From NCBI GenBank assembly GCA_017404205.1, contig JAFRCV010000008.1, positions 186,001-250,000 of the forward strand: 64,000 nucleotides of DNA. The letters run 5' to 3'. Source of the DNA: Erysipelotrichaceae bacterium. Lineage in GTDB: Bacteria; Bacillota_I; Bacilli_A; Erysipelotrichales; Erysipelotrichaceae. Each line of letters begins with the position of its first letter. Position 1 is the stretch's first letter. Below are positions 33,835 through 43,110 of the stretch, piece after piece. The position numbers were made by a program, and so were the translations under genes. Under the pieces are notes generated by a model. It was not told the origin of the DNA. It did not search any database and saw nothing but the letters and a program-made list of their open reading frames with translations.

Positions 33835-34824
33835 ATGAAAAGAATGCTATCGGGAATTAAGCCTACAGGACAATTAACTCTAGGAAATTATATTGGTGCC
33901 TTAAGGAATTTTGTTAAATATCAAGATGAATATGAAATGTATGTTTTTATAGCTAATTTACATTGCATAACTGAATATCAAGAACCTTTACAATTATCTA
34001 AGAATCTAACTGATGCGATTGCCTTATACCTTGCGTGTGGTCTAGATCCTAAAAAATCAACTATCTTTCTACAAACTGATGTTAAAGCTCATGCAGAACT
34101 TGGTTATATTATGGCTTGTAATACCTATTTAGGTGAATTAAATCGTATGACTCAGTTTAAGGATAAAACAGCAAAAAATGAAAAAAATCTAACTGCTGGT
34201 CTATATACTTACCCTTGTTTAATGGCAGCTGATATTCTTCTTTATAATGCTGATTATGTACCTGTTGGCGATGATCAAAAACAACATGTTGAGCTAACAA
34301 GAGATATAGCTCAAAGATTTAATAATAAATATGGTAAAACATTCAAAGTTCCTGAACCTCTTATCGCAAAAGTTGGTGCAAGGATTATGTCTTTATCAGA
34401 CCCAAGTAAAAAAATGTCTAAATCAGATGAAACTAATAAAGGATGCATCTATTTATTAGATGATTTAAAAGTTGCAAGAAAGAAAATAATGTCTGCAGTT
34501 ACTGATTCAGTTGGCATAATCCAATTAGACAAAGAAAACCAACCTGGCTTATATAATCTTATAGAAATCGCTTCTTCTTTAACTGATAGATCAATGAATG
34601 ATATTGTTGATGAATTTGCTGGTCAAGGTTATGGTAAGCTCAAGACATATGTAGCTGATGTCGTTTGTGCAGAGCTTGAAAAAATTCAAAATAAATATCA
34701 TGATATTATAAATACTCATTTATTGGATGAAATAATGAGTGAAGGCGCAAAAAAAGCCAATTTAATTGCTGAACAAACATTAAAGAATGTAGAAAATAAA
34801 ATTGGCTTAAAGATCAAATACTAA
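33835..34824 (+). CDS. trpS: Tryptophan--tRNA ligase
   Basis: 329 residues from the ATG at 33835, preceded by AGGGGGAAAA; upstream in-frame codons belong to the T-box leader. The class I motifs are GIKPTGQLTLGNYIGAL (HIGH-like) and KKMSKSDE (KMSKS). The block ADILLYNADYVPVGDDQKQH is typical of TrpRS. It is a single-gene unit under the tryptophan T-box. Its end overlaps the converging yitT-like gene by 4 bases. Confidence 0.96.
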   Translation: MKRMLSGIKPTGQLTLGNYIGALRNFVKYQDEYEMYVFIANLHCITEYQEPLQLSKNLTDAIALYLACGLDPKKSTIFLQTDVKAHAELGYIMACNTYLGELNRMTQFKDKTAKNEKNLTAGLYTYPCLMAADILLYNADYVPVGDDQKQHVELTRDIAQRFNNKYGKTFKVPEPLIAKVGARIMSLSDPSKKMSKSDETNKGCIYLLDDLKVARKKIMSAVTDSVGIIQLDKENQPGLYNLIEIASSLTDRSMNDIVDEFAGQGYGKLKTYVADVVCAELEKIQNKYHDIINTHLLDEIMSEGAKKANLIAEQTLKNVENKIGLKIKY

Positions 34825-35678
34825 TCTAATGGTTTTTGATAATAATTTCCGTAAATTGCACTTGTATTTTGAACATTAATGAACGCATGTGGATCTATGT
34901 TCATAACAATTTTAATTACTTCACGATATTGAAATGAATTAACAACAGTAAATAACATTGTCTTATTATCATGGCTATAATGTCCTTTAACTTGTATTTC
35001 CGTTATTCCATGGCGAATGTTTCTTAGAATCTCATTGGCTACTTCATCAGGCATCGAAGTTATAATCGTTAATGTTTTGTGAGTATATCTTTGATGCATC
35101 ATCTTAATTATTGATGTTGAAGAATATTGAAAAATGATTGAATATAAAGCTCTTTCAACTCCATAAAATATTGAAGATATAAATAGAATTGTACAATTAG
35201 CTATAAAGATGTAATTCCATACATCTTTTTTAAATTTATTCGCAAAATAAACATTAATGAAATCAAAACCACCCGTTGAAAAATTAAATGATAATGCAAG
35301 CCCGATTCCAATACCATTTAATATACCACCAAATATACATTGTAATAGCCTATCATCAACTATATGCATAGGTTTAAAGACTGTTGTGAATATTGAAAAT
35401 AATGTAAATTGAATTATTGAAAATATAGCAAATCTTTTCCCTATTTTATTAAATACAAAAACAGTTGCGATAATGTTTAAAGCAAAGTATAAAATTGCAT
35501 ATGGAACATAAATATTGGCGAAATCTAAAAGTAAGTCAGTTGTCAGTTTTGTGATTCCTGAGAAACCTGATGGATATAGATTTGCTGGTATTGAAAAATT
35601 AGTGATGGCAAAAGCATGAATAATTGCCGATATCAACGCTATAAAAGTTAATTTCAAATCTTCTTTAAATCTCTTCAT
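34821..35678 (-). CDS. YitT family membrane protein
   Basis: 285 residues. About five membrane helices occupy the first ~200 residues, including the glycine-rich LSFNFSTGGFDFINVYFANKF. A C-terminal cytoplasmic DUF2179 domain (about 205-280) includes HGITEIQVKGHYSHDNKTMLFTVVN. The transported substrate is unknown for this family. It overlaps rmuC by 14 bases and is the last gene of the cvpA operon. Confidence 0.88.
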   Translation of the reverse strand: MKRFKEDLKLTFIALISAIIHAFAITNFSIPANLYPSGFSGITKLTTDLLLDFANIYVPYAILYFALNIIATVFVFNKIGKRFAIFSIIQFTLFSIFTTVFKPMHIVDDRLLQCIFGGILNGIGIGLALSFNFSTGGFDFINVYFANKFKKDVWNYIFIANCTILFISSIFYGVERALYSIIFQYSSTSIIKMMHQRYTHKTLTIITSMPDEVANEILRNIRHGITEIQVKGHYSHDNKTMLFTVVNSFQYREVIKIVMNIDPHAFINVQNTSAIYGNYYQKPLD

Positions 35679-36717
35679 TATCTAAATCTCCACTATTTAT
35701 TGCCGCAAAACGCTTAATAATTTTATTAGATGTGATTGCTATTTTTTCAAAATCAGGAATAATTTTTTCAAAATCTCTTTGTAAAGTTTCTTGTCTTTCT
35801 TTTAAGCGAAGAAAATCTACTGATAACTCATCTAATAATTTAATAATTTCTTTTGCTTTTTCATCTTTCTTTTGTCCTAAAAAGATATTTTTGATTGCTG
35901 TTAAATAAGCCATAAGTGTGGTTGGGGAAACAATATATACTTTTGCTTCATATGACTTATTAACAATATCATTATAGTTTGCATATATTTCTGAAAAAAT
36001 AGCTTCAGCTGGAACAAACATATATGCCATAGGTGCAGTCTCACCAGGTATGATATATTTATCTTTTATATCATTGATGTGTTTTAATACATCATTTTTA
36101 AATTTTATACGAGCATCGTTTTTTTCATTTTGATTTAAAGAATCATCATACATTCTTTGATAATTTTCTAATGGGAATTTTGAATCTACCACAATATTTC
36201 CTAAGCTCTCTGGGCCAACAATAACGGCATCAGCCACTTTTCCATTTGATAATTTAAATTGCTTTTTATAAAAAGCATCATTTTGTCCATAAGCAATTTC
36301 TAATAAATTATATAATTCAATTTCACCAAAACTTCCCCTATTCTTTTTATCTTGTAAGATATTTTGTAAACTCAAAATATTACTAGATAATTCATTTAAA
36401 GCTTTCTGTGATTCATCTATTTTGATTATTCTTTCACTGATTTTATTAAAAGTATCATTTGTTGTCTTATTTGTTTCAATAATATTTGAATTTAAGCTTT
36501 TTTCAATTTGGATTAACTTGTCTGTGGTTGCATTAGTAAGATTATTAAAATCTATAGAAACTTTATTACTAAATTCAGTTAAATCTTTATTTATCTTTAA
36601 TCTAAGTTCTTTATAGTCGCTATCTTTTTTATTTTTAAATATTAAATAAGAAAACAACGCAATAAGCGCAATTAATAAAATGATAATAATTATAAATAAG
36701 ATAATATTAATATCCAT
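35665..36717 (-). CDS. rmuC: RmuC family DNA recombination protein
   Basis: 350 residues. An N-terminal membrane helix (IILFIIIIILLIALIALFSYLIF) is followed by a coiled coil (about 30-125). The RmuC nuclease-like core includes RGSFGEIELYNLLE, VDSKFPLENYQRM and TAPMAYMFVPAEAIF. It limits inversions at repeats in E. coli; the biochemical activity is uncertain. The ATG overlaps the stop of the small upstream gene (TAATG), showing coupling. Confidence 0.9.
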   Translation of the reverse strand: MDINIILFIIIIILLIALIALFSYLIFKNKKDSDYKELRLKINKDLTEFSNKVSIDFNNLTNATTDKLIQIEKSLNSNIIETNKTTNDTFNKISERIIKIDESQKALNELSSNILSLQNILQDKKNRGSFGEIELYNLLEIAYGQNDAFYKKQFKLSNGKVADAVIVGPESLGNIVVDSKFPLENYQRMYDDSLNQNEKNDARIKFKNDVLKHINDIKDKYIIPGETAPMAYMFVPAEAIFSEIYANYNDIVNKSYEAKVYIVSPTTLMAYLTAIKNIFLGQKKDEKAKEIIKLLDELSVDFLRLKERQETLQRDFEKIIPDFEKIAITSNKIIKRFAAINSGDLDNEEI

Positions 36718-36881
36718 TATTCTTCTTCGTTTTCTGTATAGTTTTTAAATAATTTAATATTCCCTCTAAGAGTATCATTGCGATGTAACGAAAACATCCA
36801 TCCAATTCCAATTTTTAAAGTAAGAATTAAGATGATGAATAAGCTCAACAAAGAAATCGTATCACTAAAATTCTTAATCAT
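36717..36881 (-). CDS. Small membrane protein of 54 residues, between uvrC and rmuC
   Basis: The frame starts MIKNFSDTISLLSLFII and has one hydrophobic segment (about residues 9-31) and a charged C-terminal tail ending NEEE. I do not recognise a family. Support for a real gene: a Shine-Dalgarno (GAGGG, 6-7 bases before the ATG), an 8-base overlap with the end of uvrC, and a TAATG junction with rmuC. Both junctions are the coupling type used throughout this operon. It is too short for many gene finders. Confidence 0.65.
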   Translation of the reverse strand: MIKNFSDTISLLSLFIILILTLKIGIGWMFSLHRNDTLRGNIKLFKNYTENEEE

Positions 36882-38628
36882 TTTCCCTCAGTTTATTATA
36901 TAACCTATCAGCTACTTTTTCTTGTAATACTTCTTTTAATTCATCTAAACTCAGATTTTTGATGTTGCTTATTGTCTTATATTTTTTTAATAATTTGGTC
37001 CTAGTTTTAGGTCCTAAACCATCAATATTATCCAATATAGATTTATAAGTGCTTTTTGATCGAAGCTTTTTATGATATGTTATCGCAAAACGATGAACCT
37101 CATCTTGTGCATTAGACAAGAAAAAGAAAAGTTTTGAACTAGGATCAATTTCTATTTTTTCATATTCGTTATTCATTAAATATGATGTATTATGTTTGTC
37201 GTCTTTCCCAAGACCACACAAAGATATTTTTAAATCTAAAGCTTTGAGAACTTTGTTGGCAACTTCTATTTGAATACGGCCACCATCAACAATTATTAAA
37301 TCTGGTCTTTCTAAATCATCTTTAATCATTCTAAAATATCTTCGATATAACATTTCTTCCATAGATTTTAAATCATTGGCACTATCTTCTAATTTATATA
37401 AACGATAATCTTTTTTTGAGGGCTTGAGATTTTTATAAACTACCATTGCCCCTACTGTATTTACACCTGAAGTATGTGAATTATCAAATAATTCAATACG
37501 TTTAATATTTTTATTGAAAATTCTTTTTAATTCATCATTAACATTATTAAAATATTCATTCTTATTTGTGACAATATCTTTATTTTGTCTTAATGATTCA
37601 AATGAATTGTCTTTAGCTCTTTTTAATAACTGATATTTACTACCTTTACTAACAGTTTTAATCTCAATATCTTCCAAGCCTTGTAAAAAAGGCAATAGTT
37701 CATTTGGTATATATAAAGACTTTGGTTTTGGATTGATCTGATAATATTGATAGATATATGAAGAAACAAAATTCTCGTTATCTCCAACTAGATAGTCAAT
37801 AAACTTATCTTTTCCTAAAAGATTACCATTTCTTATAAATAAACCAGTGATCGCAATCATTCCATCAAGGACATCGTAGTTGAAAACATCAAAGGTTTCT
37901 TTTTTCCTTATTTCAACAGCTTGTTTAAGTGTTGTAACTTTAATATCATTCATTAAATCGCGATATTGAGCAGCTTTTTCAAATTCAAGATCTTCAGTTG
38001 CTTTTGACATCTTTTCTTTTAGTTCTTTAAGAATAATATTTGTATCGCCATTAAGAAAAGAGATAATTTTCTTTTTATCTTCATTAGCCACATCTTCACT
38101 AATCTTATATTTGCAATAGCCTCTACATAAGCCAATATGATAATAAAGGCATAGGTTTTGTTTTAAATTACTGCACTTTCTTGTTGGATATTGTTTATTA
38201 ATAATATCTAACATATTTCGTGCTGCACCAACATCAGGGTATGGACCAAACAATCTGCCTTTAACTCTTTTTGACCGATTTTTTAATCTAACAACTTCTA
38301 AATAAGGTTCATATGTATCTTTTAGTAATATATAAGGATAAGATTTATCATCTTTAAATACGATATTGTAATAAGGATCATGCAATTTAATTAAATTGTA
38401 TTCAAGAATTAGTGCTTCTTTTTCATTTTTAGTTACAATATAATCAAAATCTTTGATATTAGAAACTAATTTGGTTGTTTTATAGTCATGACTACCAACA
38501 AAATAAGAATTTACTCGATTCTTTAAAACAATTGCTTTGCCAACATAGATTATTTTCCCGTCTTTATCTTTCATAAGATAACAGCCAGGTTTTTTCGGTA
38601 ATGTTTTTAATTTGTCTTTTATATTCAT
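36874..38628 (-). CDS. uvrC: UvrABC system protein C
   Basis: 584 residues. The N-terminal GIY-YIG nuclease domain begins LPKKPGCYLMKDKDGKIIYVGKA. A UvrB-interacting UVR motif is near residue 200 (EKAAQYRDLMNDI). The RNase H-like C-terminal nuclease contains IELFDNSHTSGVNTVGAMVV and LIIVDGGRIQIEVA. The last residues form helix-hairpin-helix (LDNIDGLGPKTRTKLLKKYKTI). It makes both incisions in nucleotide excision repair. It overlaps mutS2 by one base. Confidence 0.96.
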   Translation of the reverse strand: MNIKDKLKTLPKKPGCYLMKDKDGKIIYVGKAIVLKNRVNSYFVGSHDYKTTKLVSNIKDFDYIVTKNEKEALILEYNLIKLHDPYYNIVFKDDKSYPYILLKDTYEPYLEVVRLKNRSKRVKGRLFGPYPDVGAARNMLDIINKQYPTRKCSNLKQNLCLYYHIGLCRGYCKYKISEDVANEDKKKIISFLNGDTNIILKELKEKMSKATEDLEFEKAAQYRDLMNDIKVTTLKQAVEIRKKETFDVFNYDVLDGMIAITGLFIRNGNLLGKDKFIDYLVGDNENFVSSYIYQYYQINPKPKSLYIPNELLPFLQGLEDIEIKTVSKGSKYQLLKRAKDNSFESLRQNKDIVTNKNEYFNNVNDELKRIFNKNIKRIELFDNSHTSGVNTVGAMVVYKNLKPSKKDYRLYKLEDSANDLKSMEEMLYRRYFRMIKDDLERPDLIIVDGGRIQIEVANKVLKALDLKISLCGLGKDDKHNTSYLMNNEYEKIEIDPSSKLFFFLSNAQDEVHRFAITYHKKLRSKSTYKSILDNIDGLGPKTRTKLLKKYKTISNIKNLSLDELKEVLQEKVADRLYNKLREND

Positions 38629-40889
38629 TATTTAAATTTTACAATGGTTACATTTGATCCACCATCATAAATATCTCCATTTTCAAATTCTTTAACTATC
38701 TTATTTGTTTTTAGATGCTCACGAATTGCTTTTCTAAGTTGGCCAGTTCCAAAACCATGGATTATTTTAACTGTTTTTAAATTGTATCCATAAGCATGAT
38801 CTAGATAATCATCTAAAATGACTAAAGCTTCTTCAACACGTTTTCCTACAAGATTTAATTCCATCGAAACACTTTCCATACGTTGACGTGGTTTATATTC
38901 CTTTTTAACTTGTTGATTAACTTTAATAAGTTTATTTAAATTAGTCTTTATATTTAATCCATTAATTGACACATTTGCATATTCACCATTGATGTCTAAT
39001 ATTTTGCCAATTTGATTTCCAGATTCTAATCTAACATTGTCGCCAACATTAAGGGTAATTTCTTCTTTAATATCTTCTACTTCTTTTAATTGTTCAATTC
39101 TTGAAAACAGTTTAGAAGCTTTCTTTTCATCATTTAACGCTTCTACTTTATCATTAATTTCTTTTTTAATATTTATAAGATAATTGTTCAATTGTTTTTT
39201 ATATTCAATATATATATTATTTTTATTATCATCAATTTCTTTTAGTCTTTGATTTAATTCAAGATTTAAATTTTTATTTATTAATAATTCATTATTAAGC
39301 TTTTCTTTTAATGATTCATTTTCTTTTATTTCAATAGAAAGTTTTTCTAATAATTCATCTTCTTTAGATTTATTAATATTTAAAAATTTTCTTGCATTAT
39401 CAATTATTTCTTTAGAATCAAAATATCGATCAGCAATATCAATCGCATTAGACATGCCAATAGAGTTTTCAATATATTTATATGTTGGCTTTAATTCATC
39501 TAAATCAAAGCCTACAGAACTTAATAGAATTCTTTCATTATTAAATGAAAATTGTTTAATTTCATCATAATGAGTAGTAATAACAAACTTTGATTTAAGT
39601 TCTAAAATCTTTTCTAAAATAGCCAAAGATATAGCTTGAGCTTCTTTAGGATCTGTGCCTGATATAAGTTCATCAATTAAGATTAATGAATCTTCAGTTG
39701 CGTTATTTAGAATCTTATTAATATTAGATATGTGAGCGCTAAAAGTACTTAAGGCATTATTTATTGATTGGTTATCATCAATATCAATATAAATATTGTC
39801 ATATAAAGGAATTTGAGCTTCTTCAGCTATTAAAGGAATTCCTAAATAAGACATTAAAACACTAAGACCTATTAACTTTAAGCCGACTGTTTTACCACCA
39901 GTATTAGTTCCTGATATTACAATTCCTTGATATTCATTATTTAATTCATATGTATTTGATACCACTAAATTAGAAGCTATCAATGGGTGTGCAATATTCT
40001 TTAAGAATAAATAATTATCAGAATTAATTTTTGCTACAATACCACCTTTATTGTAGCCATATTCACCTTTTGCGAATATTACATCAAGCATCATGATTGA
40101 ATCAAAATTTGCGATATATAATTGGCTATACAAAGATACATAATAAGTTAATTCTTTTAATAAACGATTTACTTCTTCTTGTTTATCATTTTCAAGAGAC
40201 AACTTCTTATTATTTAATTCAATAAATTGTTCAGGTTCAACATAACTCGCAAGCCCACTGGCACTAGTTCCATATTGATAACCATTAAATTTATTTTTAG
40301 CAGAGTTTTTTAAAAGGAAAGTTACACGATCATTACGATAAAAGACATTGTTTTCTTGCAAATACGCATTGTTCTTAGATATAAATGATGCACTTAAAGA
40401 ATGAATGGAATCAAGATTGCGATTTATTTCATAAAAAATGGATGATAGTTTTTCAGAAGCATCTTCTTTTATACCACCATTAATATCGACTACCTTACCA
40501 ATTCTTCTAGCTAAATCTTCATTTATGTTTATTGAATCGCTGTAATCTTTAATTAAGTAATCATCTTCAATCTCATCAATTTTATTTTTTATTCTTCGAC
40601 AATGATTATGAAAAGATAAAATTTTAGATAATTCAATTGTTGAAAGTACGATATTTTTGTTGGCATTTTCAAAAATATCACTAATATTTTCTATGCCATC
40701 AAAAGAAATATTAAAACCTTTATTTAGAAGTTTAATTACTTCATCACTTTGTCTAAGGTTTTTCTTTATTTGTAAAGGATTAAAAGAAACTTCTTCATTC
40801 AAAATAAAAGTTTTAGAATCATCAATTGCACAAAATTCTAAAACTTGTTCTTTAACTTTATTTAAATCAATAGAATTATAATTATTCAT
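38628..40889 (-). CDS. mutS2: Endonuclease MutS2
   Basis: 753 residues. The MutS core and lever region leads to Walker A (SGTNTGGKTVGLK) and Walker B (LILIDELISGTDP). A coiled region follows, then the KOW-like linker and the C-terminal Smr domain (ELNLVGKRVEEALVILDDYL and IIHGFGTGQLRKAIREHL). The mismatch-binding N-terminal domain of MutS is absent, as expected. MutS2 suppresses recombination and acts on collided ribosomes in Bacillus. It overlaps cvpA by 8 bases. Confidence 0.95.
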   Translation of the reverse strand: MNNYNSIDLNKVKEQVLEFCAIDDSKTFILNEEVSFNPLQIKKNLRQSDEVIKLLNKGFNISFDGIENISDIFENANKNIVLSTIELSKILSFHNHCRRIKNKIDEIEDDYLIKDYSDSININEDLARRIGKVVDINGGIKEDASEKLSSIFYEINRNLDSIHSLSASFISKNNAYLQENNVFYRNDRVTFLLKNSAKNKFNGYQYGTSASGLASYVEPEQFIELNNKKLSLENDKQEEVNRLLKELTYYVSLYSQLYIANFDSIMMLDVIFAKGEYGYNKGGIVAKINSDNYLFLKNIAHPLIASNLVVSNTYELNNEYQGIVISGTNTGGKTVGLKLIGLSVLMSYLGIPLIAEEAQIPLYDNIYIDIDDNQSINNALSTFSAHISNINKILNNATEDSLILIDELISGTDPKEAQAISLAILEKILELKSKFVITTHYDEIKQFSFNNERILLSSVGFDLDELKPTYKYIENSIGMSNAIDIADRYFDSKEIIDNARKFLNINKSKEDELLEKLSIEIKENESLKEKLNNELLINKNLNLELNQRLKEIDDNKNNIYIEYKKQLNNYLINIKKEINDKVEALNDEKKASKLFSRIEQLKEVEDIKEEITLNVGDNVRLESGNQIGKILDINGEYANVSINGLNIKTNLNKLIKVNQQVKKEYKPRQRMESVSMELNLVGKRVEEALVILDDYLDHAYGYNLKTVKIIHGFGTGQLRKAIREHLKTNKIVKEFENGDIYDGGSNVTIVKFK

Positions 40890-41499
40890 TTAATATTCCT
40901 TGATCTATTAACCACTTAGTAAATGTTTCTCTAGATTCGTCAACATCAAAATCATCTATATATTTTTTTAATGAATTGAGATTTAAATTATCAATACTAA
41001 CTTTCATTACTGTTTGTGAAAGCTTATCAGTATATTTCAATAAAGTATTTTCTTTAACTTCATTAAAATTTTTAATAAATCCTAAATTCATAATTAATGT
41101 CAATACAACTATTACAAGCGTTGCATTAATTATTCCAAATATAAATCCACCAATTTTATTTAAACCGCCAATAATCGGGATTTTTGAAATTGATTTAAAT
41201 AATGGCTTAATAATTAAATATAAGATGCGCAAAACAATAAAAATAATAGCCATAAATAATATACTGTTTGCCATAGAACTTATGCCACTAGAATTATATA
41301 TTGAATCAATTTTGACAAGTGTAATTCTGCTGGCAAGAATTGGGGCCAAATACCAGGCAACAACAATCGACAATATATTATATATCAATGATAATAGTTG
41401 AGATAAAAGTCCGTTACGATATGCACTTAACGCAAAAACAACATAAATTAAAATTATGCCAATATTAATAAAAATAAAGTATTCTTCTTGGATATTCAT
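40882..41499 (-). CDS. cvpA: CvpA family membrane protein
   Basis: 205 residues with about four membrane helices in the first 130 residues and a soluble tail. The pattern AYRNGLLSQLLSLIYNILSIVVAWYLAP and IGGLNKIGGFIFGIINATLVI matches CvpA/colicin V production proteins. cvpA-mutS2 is a conserved Bacillota pair. The start has no Shine-Dalgarno; TATAAT-ATAGGT-ATG predicts a leaderless mRNA. It heads cvpA-mutS2-uvrC-small gene-rmuC-yitT. Confidence 0.85.
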   Translation of the reverse strand: MNIQEEYFIFINIGIILIYVVFALSAYRNGLLSQLLSLIYNILSIVVAWYLAPILASRITLVKIDSIYNSSGISSMANSILFMAIIFIVLRILYLIIKPLFKSISKIPIIGGLNKIGGFIFGIINATLVIVVLTLIMNLGFIKNFNEVKENTLLKYTDKLSQTVMKVSIDNLNLNSLKKYIDDFDVDESRETFTKWLIDQGILNE

Positions 41500-41505
41500 A
41501 CCTAT

Positions 41506-41511
41506 ATTATA
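41506..41511 (-). promoter_or_regulatory. -10 element of cvpA, leaderless geometry
   Basis: TATAAT on -, six bases (ATAGGT), then the cvpA ATG at 41499. The block is identical to that at spx. Confidence 0.7.
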
Positions 41512-41538
41512 TTTAATTAAAAGTAATTTTTCTATATA

Positions 41539-41547
41539 TGATAAAAT
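41539..41547 (+). promoter_or_regulatory. Extended -10 of rnhC, leaderless geometry
   Basis: TGaTAAAAT on +, then six bases and the rnhC ATG at 41554. There is no purine-rich Shine-Dalgarno between them. Confidence 0.65.
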
Positions 41548-41553
41548 TACGGT

Positions 41554-42405
41554 ATGGCTACAATTTCTCTAAAACTAAATAAAGAAAAGATACAAACAAT
41601 AAAAAATACATTTAAAAATGATATAAAGAAAAGTCCAAATGAATATATTGATACATTTATTCAAAATGATCATTTAACCATAAGTATTTACACAAGTGAT
41701 AAGGTGGTTTTTCAAGGTGATGATGCGTTTTTTTATGCTTCTTCATTTATAGATAAAAAAATTAATCGACAAGCTGGATCTGATGAAGTTGGAACGGGAG
41801 ATTATTTTGGACCAGTATGTGTCTGTGCTTGTATAGTTGAAGAAGATGAGTTTACAATTTTAGATGAATTGGGCGTTACCGATTCAAAGAAAATTGATGA
41901 TGAAAAAATTAAGAAGATTGCGCCTATTCTAATTGAGAAGATTAAACACTCTTTATTAATACTAGACAATATAAAATATAACGTTGTCCACCAGAATAAT
42001 AATTTAAATGAGATTAAAGCTAAACTGCACAATCAAGCCTACATTAACCTTTTGCACAAGAACTATGTAATTCCAAAAGCTGCATACGTGGATGAATTTG
42101 CGCCAAAAGAAAAATATTTTTCATACATTAAAGATGAAAAAGAAATTTTTCATGATTTGGTTTTTGAAACAAAAGCTGAATCAATGTATCCAGCAGTTGC
42201 GTGTGCAAGTGTGATAGCTAGATATGCCTTTATTAAAAAGATGGAAGAATTAGATAATAAATACAAAATGCATTTTCATTTTGGAGCTGGACAAGATGTT
42301 GATTCTGATATATTGCAATTTGTAAAAAAATACGGAATTAATCGTTTAAATGAAGTTGCCAAGTTGCACTTTAAAAATACGGAAATAATAAAAAGAAATT
42401 CATGA
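41554..42405 (+). CDS. rnhC: Ribonuclease HIII
   Basis: 283 residues. An N-terminal TBP-like substrate-binding domain (about 1-75) precedes the type 2 RNase H core. Catalytic acidic residues are visible in GSDEVGTGDYFGPV and near VTDSKKI, with a further Asp in AYVDEF. The Gly-Ser-Asp-Glu start and the N-terminal domain indicate HIII rather than HII. It removes RNA from RNA-DNA hybrids. It is adjacent and divergent to cvpA-mutS2, as in Bacillus. It is predicted leaderless. The stop is TGA within the loop of its own terminator. Confidence 0.94.
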   Translation: MATISLKLNKEKIQTIKNTFKNDIKKSPNEYIDTFIQNDHLTISIYTSDKVVFQGDDAFFYASSFIDKKINRQAGSDEVGTGDYFGPVCVCACIVEEDEFTILDELGVTDSKKIDDEKIKKIAPILIEKIKHSLLILDNIKYNVVHQNNNLNEIKAKLHNQAYINLLHKNYVIPKAAYVDEFAPKEKYFSYIKDEKEIFHDLVFETKAESMYPAVACASVIARYAFIKKMEELDNKYKMHFHFGAGQDVDSDILQFVKKYGINRLNEVAKLHFKNTEIIKRNS

Positions 42406-42420
42406 TCGAATTTCTTTTTT
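42392..42420 (+). terminator. Terminator of rnhC overlapping its stop codon
   Basis: The stem AAAGAAATTC / GAATTTCTTT has a 6-base loop that contains the TGA stop, followed by a T-run. The last codons of rnhC form the 5' arm. Confidence 0.75.
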
Positions 42421-42431
42421 TGTATAATAAA

Positions 42432-42448
42432 AATCGCTTAATGCGATT
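42432..42448 (-). terminator. Terminator of rpmF
   Basis: On - the 6-bp stem AATCGC / GCGATT with a 5-base loop is followed by TTTATTATA, starting 2 bases after the rpmF stop. It is short but well placed. Confidence 0.6.
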
Positions 42449-42449
42449 C

Positions 42450-42599
42450 TTATTTACTACCACAATTAGGGCAAACTCTATGAGATAATTTATATTCTCC
42501 ACAAGATGGGCATTTAACCATTGTTGGAGCAGTTAATTTATAATGAGTTCTTCTTTTTGCCTTACGTGTTTTAGAAGTTCTTCTTTGTTGAACAGCCAT
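42450..42599 (-). CDS. rpmF: 50S ribosomal protein L32
   Basis: 49 residues. [22 protein letters not shown] is a clear L32 N terminus. A zinc ribbon follows with four cysteines: [19 protein letters not shown]32 exists in Zn-binding and Zn-free forms; this is the Zn-binding form. GGAGGAAGAT precedes the ATG and overlaps the end of yceD. The yceD-rpmF order is widely conserved. Confidence 0.95.
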   Translation of the reverse strand: MAVQQRRTSKTRKAKRRTHYKLTAPTMVKCPSCGEYKLSHRVCPNCGSK

Positions 42600-43088
42600 T
42601 TAATCTTCCTCCTTGTATTCCAATAATTTCGCTAATCTTGGATCAATTCTATCTTTAGTGGCATCTTTATATGACTGCTCACTATATATAGACCAACCAT
42701 CTCCACTATGATACATTGTTTCGTTATTTTTTTCAACACTTATTGGTGCTTCTGGTGAAATAATATATGCTACAAAATCATTAAAATCCATTCCATCTAT
42801 CAAATAAAAACCATCTTCGTTTTGTTTAAAAACAACAAAAAGGTCATCATATATTTCAAATGGAACTTCAACATCTTTCAAAGTCAAACTATTTGGACAG
42901 ATCATTATTCCAGTTAATTCATATTCAATTTTTAATTTTTCATCATAATCATAATAAAAGACAATTTCGCCTTTTATATTCTTTATACCATTTAAGAATA
43001 TATTATCCTTAATATCAATATTAAGAATATCGACATTATAGACCTTTTGGTCGCTAATATTCATCAAATCTCTAATAAATACTTTCAT
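42600..43088 (-). CDS. yceD: YceD family protein (DUF177)
   Basis: 162 residues. The central block GEIVFYYDYDEKLKIEYELTGIMICPNSLTLKDVEVPFEI fits DUF177, although only one cysteine of the family's usual CxxC-type pair is present. The C terminus ends DPRLAKLLEYKEE, as expected. It is linked to 23S rRNA/ribosome metabolism in plants and bacteria; the exact role is unknown. The position upstream of rpmF is strong support. It is predicted leaderless from the shared promoter at 43095. Confidence 0.85.
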   Translation of the reverse strand: MKVFIRDLMNISDQKVYNVDILNIDIKDNIFLNGIKNIKGEIVFYYDYDEKLKIEYELTGIMICPNSLTLKDVEVPFEIYDDLFVVFKQNEDGFYLIDGMDFNDFVAYIISPEAPISVEKNNETMYHSGDGWSIYSEQSYKDATKDRIDPRLAKLLEYKEED

Positions 43089-43094
43089 AAAATC

Positions 43095-43104
43095 ATTATA
43101 TAAT
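43095..43104. promoter_or_regulatory. Palindromic shared -10 for yceD (-) and tmcAL (+)
   Basis: The 10-bp palindrome ATTATATAAT contains TATAAT on + (43099-43104) and TATAAT on - (43100-43095), overlapping by two bases. Each hexamer is followed by exactly six bases and then an ATG (43111 on +, 43088 on -). The whole intergenic region is 22 bp. Neither gene has room for a Shine-Dalgarno, so both are predicted leaderless and cannot easily be opened at once. Confidence 0.7.
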
Positions 43105-43110
43105 GAAATA

